Origin: Desulfuromusa sp.
GTDB taxonomy: Bacteria; Desulfobacterota; Desulfuromonadia; Desulfuromonadales; Geopsychrobacteraceae
Assembly (NCBI GenBank): GCA_029933365.1
Contig: JAOZOH010000005.1
Coordinates: 1 to 46,560, forward strand
Length of the DNA: 46,560 nt
Reading direction: 5' to 3'
A model generated the notes under the pieces. It saw only the letters and a program-made list of their open reading frames with translations, did no database searches and had not been told where the DNA came from. Both the position numbers and the translations under genes were made by a program. Shown piece by piece: positions 8,718 to 17,359 of this stretch (position 1 is the first letter of the stretch; every line of letters begins with the position of its first letter).

Positions 8718-9283
8718 TACAATGACCCAACCTGCTCGGGATCCAGAGGTTCAGCCTCAGTTATTTCAGGATCTAAAGCGGCGAACTCTTTCAATGTCGG
8801 TAGATCGCTTAGATCACGCAACCCGAATAATTCAAGGAAATGACGACTGGTACCATACATCAGTGGACGCCCCGGAACCTCTTTCTTGCCGAGGATACGC
8901 AGCAAATTTTTATCCAGCAGAGTTTTCATCACTCCACCAGAATCAACCCCCCGCAAATATTCTATTTCGGCACGGGTCGCTGGTTGGCGATAAGCAATGA
9001 TCGCCAAAGTCTCCAGCGCAGCTTTTGAGAATCTAGTGGCGCGGTCTTTGCTCAATTTTCGCAGCCAGGGGGCAAGTTCCACTCCAGTTCGGAACTGATA
9101 ACCACCTGCAACTTCAACAAGGTAAAAACCGCGCTCGGCAGCAGCATAACTTTGTAATAACTGTTCCACAACCGGTCTGATAAGGGTTTTAGGTTGTTCT
9201 GTCAAGACGCACAACCGATCAAGCGATAAGGGGCCATCAGAAGCGAAGATAAATGCCTCAACAAGCTGCCGCAAATTATTCAT
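8717..9283 (-). CDS. scpB: Segregation and condensation protein B
   Basis: ScpB forms the condensin-like SMC-ScpAB complex that compacts and separates chromosomes. The 188-residue protein has the two winged-helix domains of the family. Recognisable stretches are ALETLAIIAYRQPATRAEIEYLRGVDSGGVMKTL (read as two adjacent parts) and GRPLMYGTS near the end. Its start lies inside the end of scpA (8-bp overlap) and its stop overlaps the rluB start, so scpA-scpB-rluB are tightly coupled. Confidence 0.95.
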   Translation of the reverse strand: MNNLRQLVEAFIFASDGPLSLDRLCVLTEQPKTLIRPVVEQLLQSYAAAERGFYLVEVAGGYQFRTGVELAPWLRKLSKDRATRFSKAALETLAIIAYRQPATRAEIEYLRGVDSGGVMKTLLDKNLLRILGKKEVPGRPLMYGTSRHFLELFGLRDLSDLPTLKEFAALDPEITEAEPLDPEQVGSL

Positions 9284-10040
9284 AACCTAGCAGATCCTTT
9301 TCAGGAGAAATTTGTGCTAACTGGTCAGCAGGGATCTTCAAAGCCAGCCAGATCTCACTAAAGTCACTGACCTGCTCAACATTGACTATATGCATTTTCA
9401 CTAATTCCAGAGTCGCTAAAAAAGTAACTATCAATTCATTGCGGGAAATTTTAGTTGAAAATATTTCCCGAAAGGAGAGGCGTTTTCTCTGTGCCAATTT
9501 TTCTGTAATACGATCGATATAAACTGCCACCGAAAGAGATTCGCGGATAACCTCATGAAAAGTCTCAGGAGGTTGCTCCTTTAACAATTGGTGAAAAGCA
9601 TCTGCCAGTTGATATATACCTATTGCGACTTCGTTCTCTTCACTGTCACCTTCAATGAAATCGGACAACTGAAATTGACCAGCGAATATATCCCGCTCCA
9701 ACTGGGGTAATTGGTGAAATAATTCGGCCACATCCTTGTAACGTTGATATTCCAATAATCTTTTAACCAACTCAGCACGGGGATCTTCCTCTTCCTCAGC
9801 GAGATCCTCACTCACTGGCAACAGCATTCTTGACTTAATATGTACAAGGGTAGCTGCCATCAGCAGAAATTCACCCGCAATATCCAGATCAAGTTGTTGC
9901 ATCTGTTCAATAATTGTCAAATATTGCTCAGTAATCTCAACAATCCGGATATCATAGATATCCATTTCATGGCTTTTAATCAGATGTAATAAGAGATCTA
10001 GGGGGCCGGAATAGTTTTCTAAACGGATCTGAATTGCCAT
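9276..10040 (-). CDS. scpA: Segregation and condensation protein A
   Basis: ScpA is the kleisin that bridges SMC heads and binds ScpB. The 254-residue protein opens with the family signature LENYSGPLDLLLHLIKSHEMDIYDI, followed by FLLMAATLVHIKSRMLLP (about 60-77). The C-terminal winged helix is recognisable around LSFREIFSTKISRNELIVTFLATLELVKM. The start at 10040 lies only 3 bp after the stop of the M50 protease gene, and the end overlaps scpB, which places it inside one operon. Confidence 0.96.
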   Translation of the reverse strand: MAIQIRLENYSGPLDLLLHLIKSHEMDIYDIRIVEITEQYLTIIEQMQQLDLDIAGEFLLMAATLVHIKSRMLLPVSEDLAEEEEDPRAELVKRLLEYQRYKDVAELFHQLPQLERDIFAGQFQLSDFIEGDSEENEVAIGIYQLADAFHQLLKEQPPETFHEVIRESLSVAVYIDRITEKLAQRKRLSFREIFSTKISRNELIVTFLATLELVKMHIVNVEQVSDFSEIWLALKIPADQLAQISPEKDLLGYE

Positions 10041-10043
10041 TTT

Positions 10044-10730
10044 TCAGTGACCAAACAAAAAACGGATAGCTTCTTGAACCAGCCGCGTTTCATCTCCGGC
10101 CATAAAAACAACCAGGAGGTTAATTATCGGTGCAAGGACCAGTGACCACACATCGGTAAAAAAAACCAGAAACAAAATCAGCACAAACCCGAAAGGTTCC
10201 AAGCGACCAACCAGTGCAGCTTGCCGTTCAGGGAGGATACCTGTCAAGATTCTCCCCCCATCTAATGGTGGCAATGGGATAAGGTTAAAAACACCCAAGA
10301 GGATATTAATATAAAGACTGAACCCCGCCATCATCTTAACTGGAGTGGTGAATTGAGTATAGGCTAGTGAAGTCCCAAAAGAACTCTGGTCAAGGAGTCC
10401 CAATCCCCGCAATAGCAGAGCAGACAGTACCGCTAATAATAAATTTGTTGTCGGCCCTGCGAGAGCGACCCAGATCATATCACGGCGGGGTCTGCGAAAG
10501 TTCCCTGGATTGATCGGAACTGGACGCGCCCAACCAAATCCAAAAATAAAAATAGCAATAGTCCCAATGGGATCGAGATGTTTTAACGGATTCAGAGTTA
10601 AACGGCCCAGCAAACGAGCGGTCGGGTCACCGAATCGTTCAGCAATATAGCCATGTGCCACTTCATGCAGGATAATTGCCAACAGGGCCGGCACCAGCAT
10701 AATCGCAATTCTAGAAACAATTGTTTCCAT
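10044..10730 (-). CDS. Site-2 protease family membrane metalloprotease (M50)
   Basis: A 228-residue integral membrane protein of the short M50B (YwhC/Rip-like) group. The zinc motif HEVAHG (about residues 22-27) lies in the first membrane segment and the third ligand motif NLIPLPPLDGGRIL lies further on. Four to five hydrophobic segments are visible. There is no PDZ domain, so it is not RseP. Its substrate cannot be predicted. It is immediately upstream of scpA, a common arrangement in many bacteria, and co-transcription is likely because the gap is 3 bp. Confidence 0.9.
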   Translation of the reverse strand: METIVSRIAIMLVPALLAIILHEVAHGYIAERFGDPTARLLGRLTLNPLKHLDPIGTIAIFIFGFGWARPVPINPGNFRRPRRDMIWVALAGPTTNLLLAVLSALLLRGLGLLDQSSFGTSLAYTQFTTPVKMMAGFSLYINILLGVFNLIPLPPLDGGRILTGILPERQAALVGRLEPFGFVLILFLVFFTDVWSLVLAPIINLLVVFMAGDETRLVQEAIRFLFGH

Positions 10731-10810
10731 GGATATTCAAAACTCCGAAGAAAACCTGAGGGAAGATAGTCAAAAGCAACTATTCAGTTTAATCGACAAG
10801 AGTAGCAGGG

Positions 10811-13477
10811 TCAACTAGGGGAAGAGCCAGCCGCGACAGAAAAGTTCTGCTTAACCAATAAAATCTCCTCTTCGCGAGTCCTCACCTCAAGATTTAGCCG
10901 GGCATTCAGCAACATTTTAAATATGTCCTGGAAATACCTTCCTGGTAAAAATCCAAGAGAAATAAGATCCGCACCATCAAGGATAACTTTTTCTTTGCGC
11001 AAATTGGTTATATACAGCGAAATCCATTGGCGAAATTTTTCATTCTCACTGCGAGCCATTAAATAGAGAATCACCTCAATAGAGAAGCCATCAAACCATG
11101 AATATATTTCACTATTCTGCGGCTCACCTTGACCATTTTTATGCCACCTGATCAATTTGAGAAGACGCTTTGCTGCCGGCAACTGTTCAATCAGCAGTAC
11201 GTGGTCTTTTGTTTGCACCCCAAGCCAGCGACTCACCCTATCGACCCCTTTTTCCGATAAGTTATCGAACAGGCAAAGAAGGTACAACAACCAACGCTGG
11301 TAAGTTTCACCAGTATAGAGCAAGTCAAACCAGCTGCTGGCCCGTTCAGCAGCAACAAGCAAACGTCCGGTTTGCTGTTCAAAACGCAATTGGGGGTCGA
11401 TAAATTTCAACAGATCAAACTGTTCCAAGCGAGCCAATGCTGATACCACCCGAGGCTCATCCAATATTTGTTCCAGTTCGTGCAGAATCCGCAAACCAGC
11501 AATTTTTTTGACCGATTTCAACCGGACAGCACTGCGCATTAACCGTTCGGTTTGCCGACCGATACAAAACCCCAGCCGTTGTTCAAAGCGAACTGCGCGA
11601 AATAACCTGGTTGGATCTTCAATAAAGCTCAGATTATGTAATACCCGGATCGCTTTATCTTTCAGATCCCGCTGACCGCCAAAAAAATCGAGCATTTGAC
11701 CGAAGTTATCCAGGTTAAGTGATAACGTCAGAGTGTTGATGGTAAAATCACGCCGATAGAGATCATGTCGAATCGACGCATGTTCTACTCGTGGCAGTAC
11801 AGCAGGTCGATCATAATATTCAAGCCGAGCCGAGGCGATATCTATTTTAAATCCATCTGAAAAAATAATGACGGCTGTGCCAAATTTTTCATGGGCACGC
11901 ACTCGACACGATGTTGTTTTGGCAAAAGCATCCGCAAATTTGATTCCATCCCCCTCAACCACAACATCAACATCCAGATTAGGCTGCCGCAACAGCAAAT
12001 CGCGGACAAACCCTCCAACCAGGTAAATTCGTAGACCAAGCTGATCGGCCACCTCCCCTAATTGTCGTAACAATATTTTTACCGATTCCGGCAATTGAGT
12101 TTCTATCAAGCGCTGTAGATTTTTCCGTTTTAATTGTAAGCCGTTCCGCTCAGGCAAACCTTGAAAGTCATCTGCCGGCAATTGTCGATCTCCCAGCATA
12201 TAGCGGAGCAGATCTGTCCGGGTTACGACTCCGACTAAAGTCCCCGCATCAACAACCGGAATGCAGCGCTGATTGTGCTCAATGATCCCCTGTTGCAACT
12301 CAGACAAAGAGGCTTCAGGTGACACCAGTTGAAAATCGGTGTTCATCATTTCACTGACATTCATTTTTAATAACTTATGATGAGCAGCCTTTTCAACCAC
12401 TTGACGGGTAATGATCCCAACAACCTGCTGCTGTTCATTCAGGATAGGAATGGCATTAAAACTAAAACGGGTCATCAATGCCCGCGCAGCACCTAAGGTT
12501 GAACTGCCAGGTAACGTCTTGACCGGTGCGGACATCAAATGACGAGCTTCGCAACGCGAACGAACATGCTTGTGGAGTAATTTTTCTATCTGATCAAGCA
12601 ATTGTGCCAAGGGGAGATCTCGGACAGTCGCTGAAGCGGCAAAAGCATGGCCACCGCCACCAAACTCCTGAAAAAACTCGCCAATATGCACCTCTGGGAT
12701 CCGAGAACGGCCAACCAGAAAAATCCGATCTTCCATCCGCACAGCAACAATCAACACATTGAGATTTTCAATATCCTTAAGTTTATGGACCAGACTTGAG
12801 ATATCACCGACATAATAATCAATGGAGGCATAAGCAATAGCAATCTCTACACCATTGACAATTATTTTCTGGCAAGATTTCAGTAATTCATTGAGCAGAT
12901 CAACCTGTTCGGAAGTCATTTCCCGAACCAGAAAATCTGCAACGGTATTCAGATTTGCGCCATGCTGCAGCAAAAATGCAGCAGCCTGAAAATCAGTGGG
13001 AGTAGTCCCGGAAAAAAGCAGATGACCTGTATCTTCGTATAAACCGAGCATCATCATGGTAGCTTCATCGGGCGTTGGCACAATCTCCCGCTCCATAAAC
13101 AATTGTGTCATGATAGTCGTCGTTGCACCCACTTCCTGAATAAATTCAACTTGCCCCTGAATAGAATGTTCATCAGTGGGATGGTGATCGTAGATATGAA
13201 TTTCCAGGTCGGGTTTCTGGAGGATTTCAGCAAATTGACCAATTCTGGTTGCACTGTGCACATCAACAAGAATTAACCGCGTAACTTCACTCAAATTAAT
13301 ATCGCGAATCCGCTTAACATCATAAGCGTAGAGGGTGCTGTGCAGTAAAAAATCTCGCAGACCACGCTCTTGACCGCCGGGGAAGACCAATAAGGCATCA
13401 GGGTAGAGTCGCTTCGCCGCAATCATGGCACCGAGGCCATCAAAATCAGCATTTACGTGGGTCGCAATAACGTCCAT
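10811..13477 (-). CDS. DHH/CBS/tRNA nucleotidyltransferase fusion
   Basis: An 888-residue multidomain protein. Residues 1-300 form a DHH-DHHA1 phosphoesterase module: HVNADFDGLGA (7-17), a DHH triad at 97-99, and GGGGHAFAASA from 273. Two CBS domains follow (about 313-372 and 376-430). A class II poly(A) polymerase/tRNA nucleotidyltransferase domain begins at about 484 (YLVGGFVRDLLL, metal ligands in LDVDVV, then RRDFTINTL). Fusions of this build are known from organisms that split CC- and A-addition between enzymes, so it may be the A-adding enzyme; this is inferred. It lies 5 bp downstream of the pyrD stop. All catalytic motifs look intact. Confidence 0.92.
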   Translation of the reverse strand: MDVIATHVNADFDGLGAMIAAKRLYPDALLVFPGGQERGLRDFLLHSTLYAYDVKRIRDINLSEVTRLILVDVHSATRIGQFAEILQKPDLEIHIYDHHPTDEHSIQGQVEFIQEVGATTTIMTQLFMEREIVPTPDEATMMMLGLYEDTGHLLFSGTTPTDFQAAAFLLQHGANLNTVADFLVREMTSEQVDLLNELLKSCQKIIVNGVEIAIAYASIDYYVGDISSLVHKLKDIENLNVLIVAVRMEDRIFLVGRSRIPEVHIGEFFQEFGGGGHAFAASATVRDLPLAQLLDQIEKLLHKHVRSRCEARHLMSAPVKTLPGSSTLGAARALMTRFSFNAIPILNEQQQVVGIITRQVVEKAAHHKLLKMNVSEMMNTDFQLVSPEASLSELQQGIIEHNQRCIPVVDAGTLVGVVTRTDLLRYMLGDRQLPADDFQGLPERNGLQLKRKNLQRLIETQLPESVKILLRQLGEVADQLGLRIYLVGGFVRDLLLRQPNLDVDVVVEGDGIKFADAFAKTTSCRVRAHEKFGTAVIIFSDGFKIDIASARLEYYDRPAVLPRVEHASIRHDLYRRDFTINTLTLSLNLDNFGQMLDFFGGQRDLKDKAIRVLHNLSFIEDPTRLFRAVRFEQRLGFCIGRQTERLMRSAVRLKSVKKIAGLRILHELEQILDEPRVVSALARLEQFDLLKFIDPQLRFEQQTGRLLVAAERASSWFDLLYTGETYQRWLLYLLCLFDNLSEKGVDRVSRWLGVQTKDHVLLIEQLPAAKRLLKLIRWHKNGQGEPQNSEIYSWFDGFSIEVILYLMARSENEKFRQWISLYITNLRKEKVILDGADLISLGFLPGRYFQDIFKMLLNARLNLEVRTREEEILLVKQNFSVAAGSSPS

Positions 13478-13482
13478 AAATG

Positions 13483-14421
13483 CTACAACTCCAGAGTACC
13501 TATCAGGTCATTAATATCAGTAATTGCCTCTTCCCGGCAGAAATCTTCCAGACCCGCAATAATTGTTTCCATGGCATTTGGATCGACAAAATTAGCAGTT
13601 CCAACCTGAACCGCCTTGGCTCCTACAATTAAAAATTCCAGGGCATCCATTGCGCGGGAGATACCGCCGATACCAATCACTGGCACTTTAACCGCCTGAA
13701 CCACCTGATGGACCAGTCGCACCGCAATCGGTCGAATTGCCGGGCCGGATAAACCACCAATAGTATTGGCCAGACGCGGTTTGCGAGTTTTGACATCAAC
13801 CGCCATTCCCGTCAGGGTATTAATCAAACTCAAGGCATCCGCCCCGGCATCTTCAGCAGCCCTGGCGGTAACCTGGATATCGGTCACATTGGGAGTCAAT
13901 TTAACAATCAACGGTTTTGTCGTCCGTTTACGCACAGTTGATACCGCCGCAAAGGCAGCTTTTGGATCAGTACCGAAGATAATTCCACCATGCTTAACAT
14001 TGGGGCAGGAAATATTCATTTCCAGAGCAGCAACCCCCGGAACATCTTCTAAACGGGCAGCAACCTCACCATATTCATCTTGGGTGTTACCAAAAAAATT
14101 CACAATAACCGGAGTATCAAATTGTTCAAGAAATGGCATCTTATGCTGGATAAAAGCATCCACACCGACATTCTGTAGACCGATAGCATTGAGCATACCG
14201 CTGACCGTTTCACAAATACGGGGGGTATTATTACCAGCTTTGGGGTTGAGTGACATCCCCTTGGTCACAATAGCTCCCAGCTGGTTCAAATCGAGATAGG
14301 GAGCATATTCTTCACCATAGCCAAAGGTCCCTGATGCCGGCATCACCGGATTCTTCAATTTGATCCCAGCTATTTCTACGGCCATTTGAGGCTGCAACAC
14401 TTTGCGGTCAGGCCTGATCAT
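13483..14421 (-). CDS. pyrD: Dihydroorotate dehydrogenase, catalytic subunit (type 1B)
   Basis: This enzyme oxidises dihydroorotate to orotate in pyrimidine synthesis, with FMN as cofactor. The 312-residue protein shows PASGTFGYGEEY (28-39), TKGMS (53-57), the catalytic-cysteine motif NISCPN with Cys139, the substrate loop INTLTGMAVD and the phosphate-binding GIGGIS. A cysteine rather than serine base and the adjacent pyrK define the NAD-linked 1B type. Its ATGA start overlaps the pyrK stop, supporting this start and tight coupling. Confidence 0.97.
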   Translation of the reverse strand: MIRPDRKVLQPQMAVEIAGIKLKNPVMPASGTFGYGEEYAPYLDLNQLGAIVTKGMSLNPKAGNNTPRICETVSGMLNAIGLQNVGVDAFIQHKMPFLEQFDTPVIVNFFGNTQDEYGEVAARLEDVPGVAALEMNISCPNVKHGGIIFGTDPKAAFAAVSTVRKRTTKPLIVKLTPNVTDIQVTARAAEDAGADALSLINTLTGMAVDVKTRKPRLANTIGGLSGPAIRPIAVRLVHQVVQAVKVPVIGIGGISRAMDALEFLIVGAKAVQVGTANFVDPNAMETIIAGLEDFCREEAITDINDLIGTLEL

Positions 14422-15275
14422 TTACAGCCTCCATTTCCCACAGCTTTAATTTCAGCTTTGTTCCAATCAAGCTCTTCAGCTTTAAAAACAGGGCCACTTT
14501 TACAAGTACAAAGGTAACGGGGATCAATCTCAGTATGCCCCACCCCTTTAACCACACAACCGAGACAAGCTCCAACCCCACAGGCCATTAAAGCTTCAAG
14601 TGAAACTTGTAAGGGGGTTCCACGCTCAGAACAGATTTTTTGCACCGCTTCAATCATCGGCATCGGTCCACAGGCAAAAACTGTAGAATTTGGGTATTTA
14701 TCCAGTTTTCTCACCAGCACCTGGGTTACCAACCCCTCTTCCCCCAAACTTCCATCTTCAGTTGATACATAGGTTTCAACACCAAGCCGCTCAAATTCTG
14801 TCACCGTAATAATATCATCCCGGGTACGTCCCCCCATCAGTAACCGTACCTTGGAGTTTTCAACCAGTTTTTCCGCCAACGAATAGAGAGGCACCAGACC
14901 TATACCACCACCAACGAGAATCTTCTCTTCGGCAGGTTGTCCAAAATCAAACCCCTCCCCCAATGGTCCCAACAATTCAACGGGGTCGCCCTGATGGAGC
15001 CTCTGCATAATTTCGGTACCGCTACCAACAACTTTATAAATAAGCTCAATAAATTCCTTCGCTGGCATATTATCGCAATCAGCCGGCATGAACCCAACCC
15101 GAAAAATTCCAAATGGGCGACGCAATAAGGGGGGCAAAGATCTCTGCACACGAAACATGACAAATTGCCCTGGCTTGGATAAACGACTATAACCAGGAGC
15201 CAGAATCCTCATGCGAAAGTAGCCAGGCGATATCTCCTGATTTGACAGGACAATCGTCTTGAGATTTCTCATCAA
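14418..15275 (-). CDS. pyrK: Dihydroorotate dehydrogenase electron-transfer subunit
   Basis: PyrK carries electrons from PyrD to NAD+. The 285-residue protein has the FAD motif RRPFGIF (52-58), a nucleotide-binding GGGIGLVP (122-129), the CGP motif near 202 and a [2Fe-2S] site with Cys232, Cys237, Cys240 and Cys256 in the expected CX4CX2CX15C spacing. It overlaps pyrD by 4 bp and overlaps the rimI stop by 4 bp, so rimI-pyrK-pyrD and the downstream nucleotidyltransferase form one operon. Confidence 0.97.
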   Translation of the reverse strand: MMRNLKTIVLSNQEISPGYFRMRILAPGYSRLSKPGQFVMFRVQRSLPPLLRRPFGIFRVGFMPADCDNMPAKEFIELIYKVVGSGTEIMQRLHQGDPVELLGPLGEGFDFGQPAEEKILVGGGIGLVPLYSLAEKLVENSKVRLLMGGRTRDDIITVTEFERLGVETYVSTEDGSLGEEGLVTQVLVRKLDKYPNSTVFACGPMPMIEAVQKICSERGTPLQVSLEALMACGVGACLGCVVKGVGHTEIDPRYLCTCKSGPVFKAEELDWNKAEIKAVGNGGCK

Positions 15276-15745
15276 TTACTCTCCTCAAATTCTTGATCAT
15301 TAAAAACTTTCACCAGAATAAGGGCGTCTTCACCATCCCGATAGTAAGCTTTGCGAATGCTGTCTTGTTTAAATCCATGGCGTTGATAGAGCGTAATTGC
15401 TGCCTGATTTGCAGCCCGAACCTCGAGCCAGGCTGAAGACAACTTAGCGGGCAAACAACGCTGAAAAGCCTGTTCTAATAACTGTGCAGCAACCCCTTTT
15501 CGCCGTAATTGAGGTGCTGTTGCCAGATTCAAAATCTGCATCTCTCCAGCGATTAACCAATAACAGATGTAGCCCACAATCTTATTTTCAATTTCACAAA
15601 TAAGTAGCGATGCGACAGGATTCTCTAGTTCCTGAAAAAACTGTTGGAACGACCAGGGATGTGCATAGCAATTCTGTTCAATGTGCAAAACAGCATCCAG
15701 ATCTGACGCAGAAATCAACCTGATGCTAGAATTTTCTATTGCCAT
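15272..15745 (-). CDS. rimI: Ribosomal-protein alanine N-acetyltransferase, RimI-type
   Basis: A 157-residue GNAT acetyltransferase. Characteristic regions are IEQNCYAHPWS (substrate side), LATAPQLRRKGVAAQLLE (acetyl-CoA binding motif A) and LEVRAANQAAITLYQRHGF (motif B). RimI acetylates the N-terminus of ribosomal protein S18. It is the first gene of the pyrK-pyrD operon; its upstream region holds a 151-bp mobile repeat starting 74 bp before the start codon, so its native promoter region may have been altered. Other GNAT substrates cannot be excluded. Confidence 0.88.
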   Translation of the reverse strand: MAIENSSIRLISASDLDAVLHIEQNCYAHPWSFQQFFQELENPVASLLICEIENKIVGYICYWLIAGEMQILNLATAPQLRRKGVAAQLLEQAFQRCLPAKLSSAWLEVRAANQAAITLYQRHGFKQDSIRKAYYRDGEDALILVKVFNDQEFEESN

Positions 15746-15819
15746 ATCAGATACCCGGACAGACTATTTGCAGGTGTGTGTTAAAATTTACTGCACGGTA
15801 GAAAAATCCTGTTAAAATT

Positions 15820-15970
15820 GATGCACTCGCAAAAATGAATCAGATGGTTAAGCAAAAATTTCGTCCCGCAAGGTGTAGTGGTTTTTCAAGGACGAAGGCA
15901 TACATATAGTATGTCAAGATCTTGAAAAACCACTGCAACACCGTAGGACGGACTTTTTTACGACGCCATC
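15820..15970 (+). mobile_element. MITE-like repeat A, copy 1
   Basis: A 151-bp non-coding element with imperfect terminal inverted repeats (GATGCACTCGCAAAAA at the left; GATGGCGTCGTAAAAA read inward from the right). An internal palindrome pairs AGTGGTTTTTCAAG with CTTGAAAAACCACT. It is flanked on both sides by AAAATT (15814-15819 and 15971-15976), which looks like a target-site duplication. A second copy, about nine-tenths identical, lies inverted at 27453-27601 with a different flanking repeat. No transposase is encoded, so movement would depend on an enzyme elsewhere. Confidence 0.85.
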
Positions 15971-16036
15971 AAAATTAACATATTTCAGCCACCCAATACA
16001 GTTAAAGATAGAGAACTAAGCAGAATATTCCTTTAG

Positions 16037-16197
16037 CTTGGATCAGTGAGTAAGTGGCGAATAAAGAGTGTAAGTGCTTGGATTGAATAATCGTTTCAAA
16101 AATCTAAGCTGCACCCAGGGGTTCAGCGGTGATTTTTGAAACACTTAGGCAATTCAATGACTTGTGCTATTTGCCGTCGAGTATTCACTGATCCAAG
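16037..16197. mobile_element. MITE-like repeat B (long palindrome)
   Basis: A 161-bp imperfect palindrome. The ends are CTTGGATCAGTGAGTA and, inverted, CTTGGATCAGTGAATA. Inner matching arms include ATTGAAT and GTTTCAAAAATC. The ends are bounded by TTTAG on both sides (16032-16036 and 16198-16202), consistent with a 5-bp target-site duplication. It differs from repeat A in sequence and apparent duplication length. No coding content. Only one copy is seen in this window. Confidence 0.75.
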
Positions 16198-16223
16198 TTT
16201 AGCTTAAAACTATTTTTCCAATA

Positions 16224-16252
16224 TTGACAAGCCACACTTCGGGTGGTCTAAT
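16224..16252 (+). promoter_or_regulatory. Sigma-70 promoter for purM
   Basis: TTGACA at 16224-16229, a 17-bp spacer and TCTAAT at 16247-16252. Transcription would start near 16259, about 25 nt before the TTG start codon of purM. It lies 27 bp outside the end of repeat B, so it survived that insertion. Confidence 0.75.
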
Positions 16253-16283
16253 GCCGACCATTTCACCAATCAAGGAGTCTAAA

Positions 16284-17327
16284 TTGAGCGCCAATAAGCC
16301 GATCACTTATAAAGATGCCGGGGTAGATATAGATGCGGGAAATCACTTTGTTGATTTGATCAAACCACTGGTTAAACAGACAAGCCGTCCTGAAGTTCTC
16401 TCCTCCATCGGTGGTTTTGGTGGGTTGTTTTCACTTAATAGTAGTAAATACCAACGACCTACATTGGTCGCAGCGACAGATGGTGTCGGCACTAAACTCA
16501 AACTTGCTTTTATGTTAGACAAACACGATACGGTTGGAATTGATCTGGTCGCAATGTGTGTCAATGATATTATTGTTCAGGGGGCGGAACCACTATTTTT
16601 TCTTGACTATCTGGCTACAGCCAAGTTAACTCCAGAGCAAGCGGTTGAAGTGATTAAGGGGATCACCGAAGGCTGCAAGCAAGCCAACTGCGCATTGCTG
16701 GGGGGTGAAACAGCAGAAATGCCCGGCATGTATGCGGGTGGTGAATATGATTTAGCAGGATTTTCCGTTGGAGTCGTCGACAATGATAAAATCATCGACG
16801 GTTCAACCATCACAACAGGAGACCAGATCATTGGGATTGCTTCCACAGGATTACACTCCAATGGTTTTTCCCTCGCGCGGAAAATCTTTCTGGAAACGCT
16901 ACAGCTCGATTTAGCCTCTCAGCCCAATGATCTGGATAAATCTCTGGGAGAAGAATTACTCACCCCAACCCGGATTTATGTCAAAAGCATCCTCAACCTG
17001 ATCAGAGACTTTGAAATAAAAGGAATTGCCCACATTACCGGAGGAGGTCTTCTGGAAAATATTCCCCGCGTTCTGCCGCGCCATTGCAAGGCCATTATCA
17101 ACAAAAGCAGTTGGGATAAACCGGTCATTTTCGAAATGCTACGGCAAGGTGGAAATATTCCAGAAGATGAGATGTATCGAACCTTCAACTACGGCATCGG
17201 CATGGTTCTGGTGGTTTCAAAGGACGAAGCTGATGATGTCATCGGTCGCCTTGCTGGGCTGGGAGATCGGGCCTATTTAATTGGTGAGATAGCCCCAGCC
17301 GAAGCACCTTCGGTGGAGCTCATCTGA
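16284..17327 (+). CDS. purM: Phosphoribosylformylglycinamidine cyclo-ligase
   Basis: PurM (AIR synthetase) closes the imidazole ring in purine synthesis using ATP. The protein shows [14 protein letters not shown] at its start, the [10 protein letters not shown] motif, [23 protein letters not shown] and [15 protein letters not shown] start at 16284 is chosen: AAGGAG lies 6 nt upstream, the product is 347 residues as usual, and the more upstream in-frame starts overlap the promoter boxes. It heads the plus-strand block purM-purN-DUF523. Confidence 0.95.
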   Translation: MSANKPITYKDAGVDIDAGNHFVDLIKPLVKQTSRPEVLSSIGGFGGLFSLNSSKYQRPTLVAATDGVGTKLKLAFMLDKHDTVGIDLVAMCVNDIIVQGAEPLFFLDYLATAKLTPEQAVEVIKGITEGCKQANCALLGGETAEMPGMYAGGEYDLAGFSVGVVDNDKIIDGSTITTGDQIIGIASTGLHSNGFSLARKIFLETLQLDLASQPNDLDKSLGEELLTPTRIYVKSILNLIRDFEIKGIAHITGGGLLENIPRVLPRHCKAIINKSSWDKPVIFEMLRQGGNIPEDEMYRTFNYGIGMVLVVSKDEADDVIGRLAGLGDRAYLIGEIAPAEAPSVELI

Positions 17328-17359
17328 ACCGACACTAACGGTTACAACTGGCAGAAAAA

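Larger units (their letters stand above)
15746..16283. other. Gene-free divergent interval between rimI and purM
   Basis: No coding region is supported here. It contains a direct repeat TGTTAAAATT (15779-15788 and 15810-15819), two separate palindromic transposon-like repeats (15820-15970 and 16037-16197), and the purM promoter at its right end. Without the two insertions the interval would be only about 220 bp long. Confidence 0.8.

Noticed and set aside
13766..14299. Long plus-strand frame opposite pyrD
   Set aside because: A 177-codon shadow of a conserved gene; no family features and no ribosome binding site.
15820..16197. Palindromic repeats considered as a CRISPR array or structured regulatory RNA
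   Set aside because: There are no regular repeat-spacer units. Two unrelated palindromes with their own flanking duplications, one with a distant second copy, fit mobile elements better.
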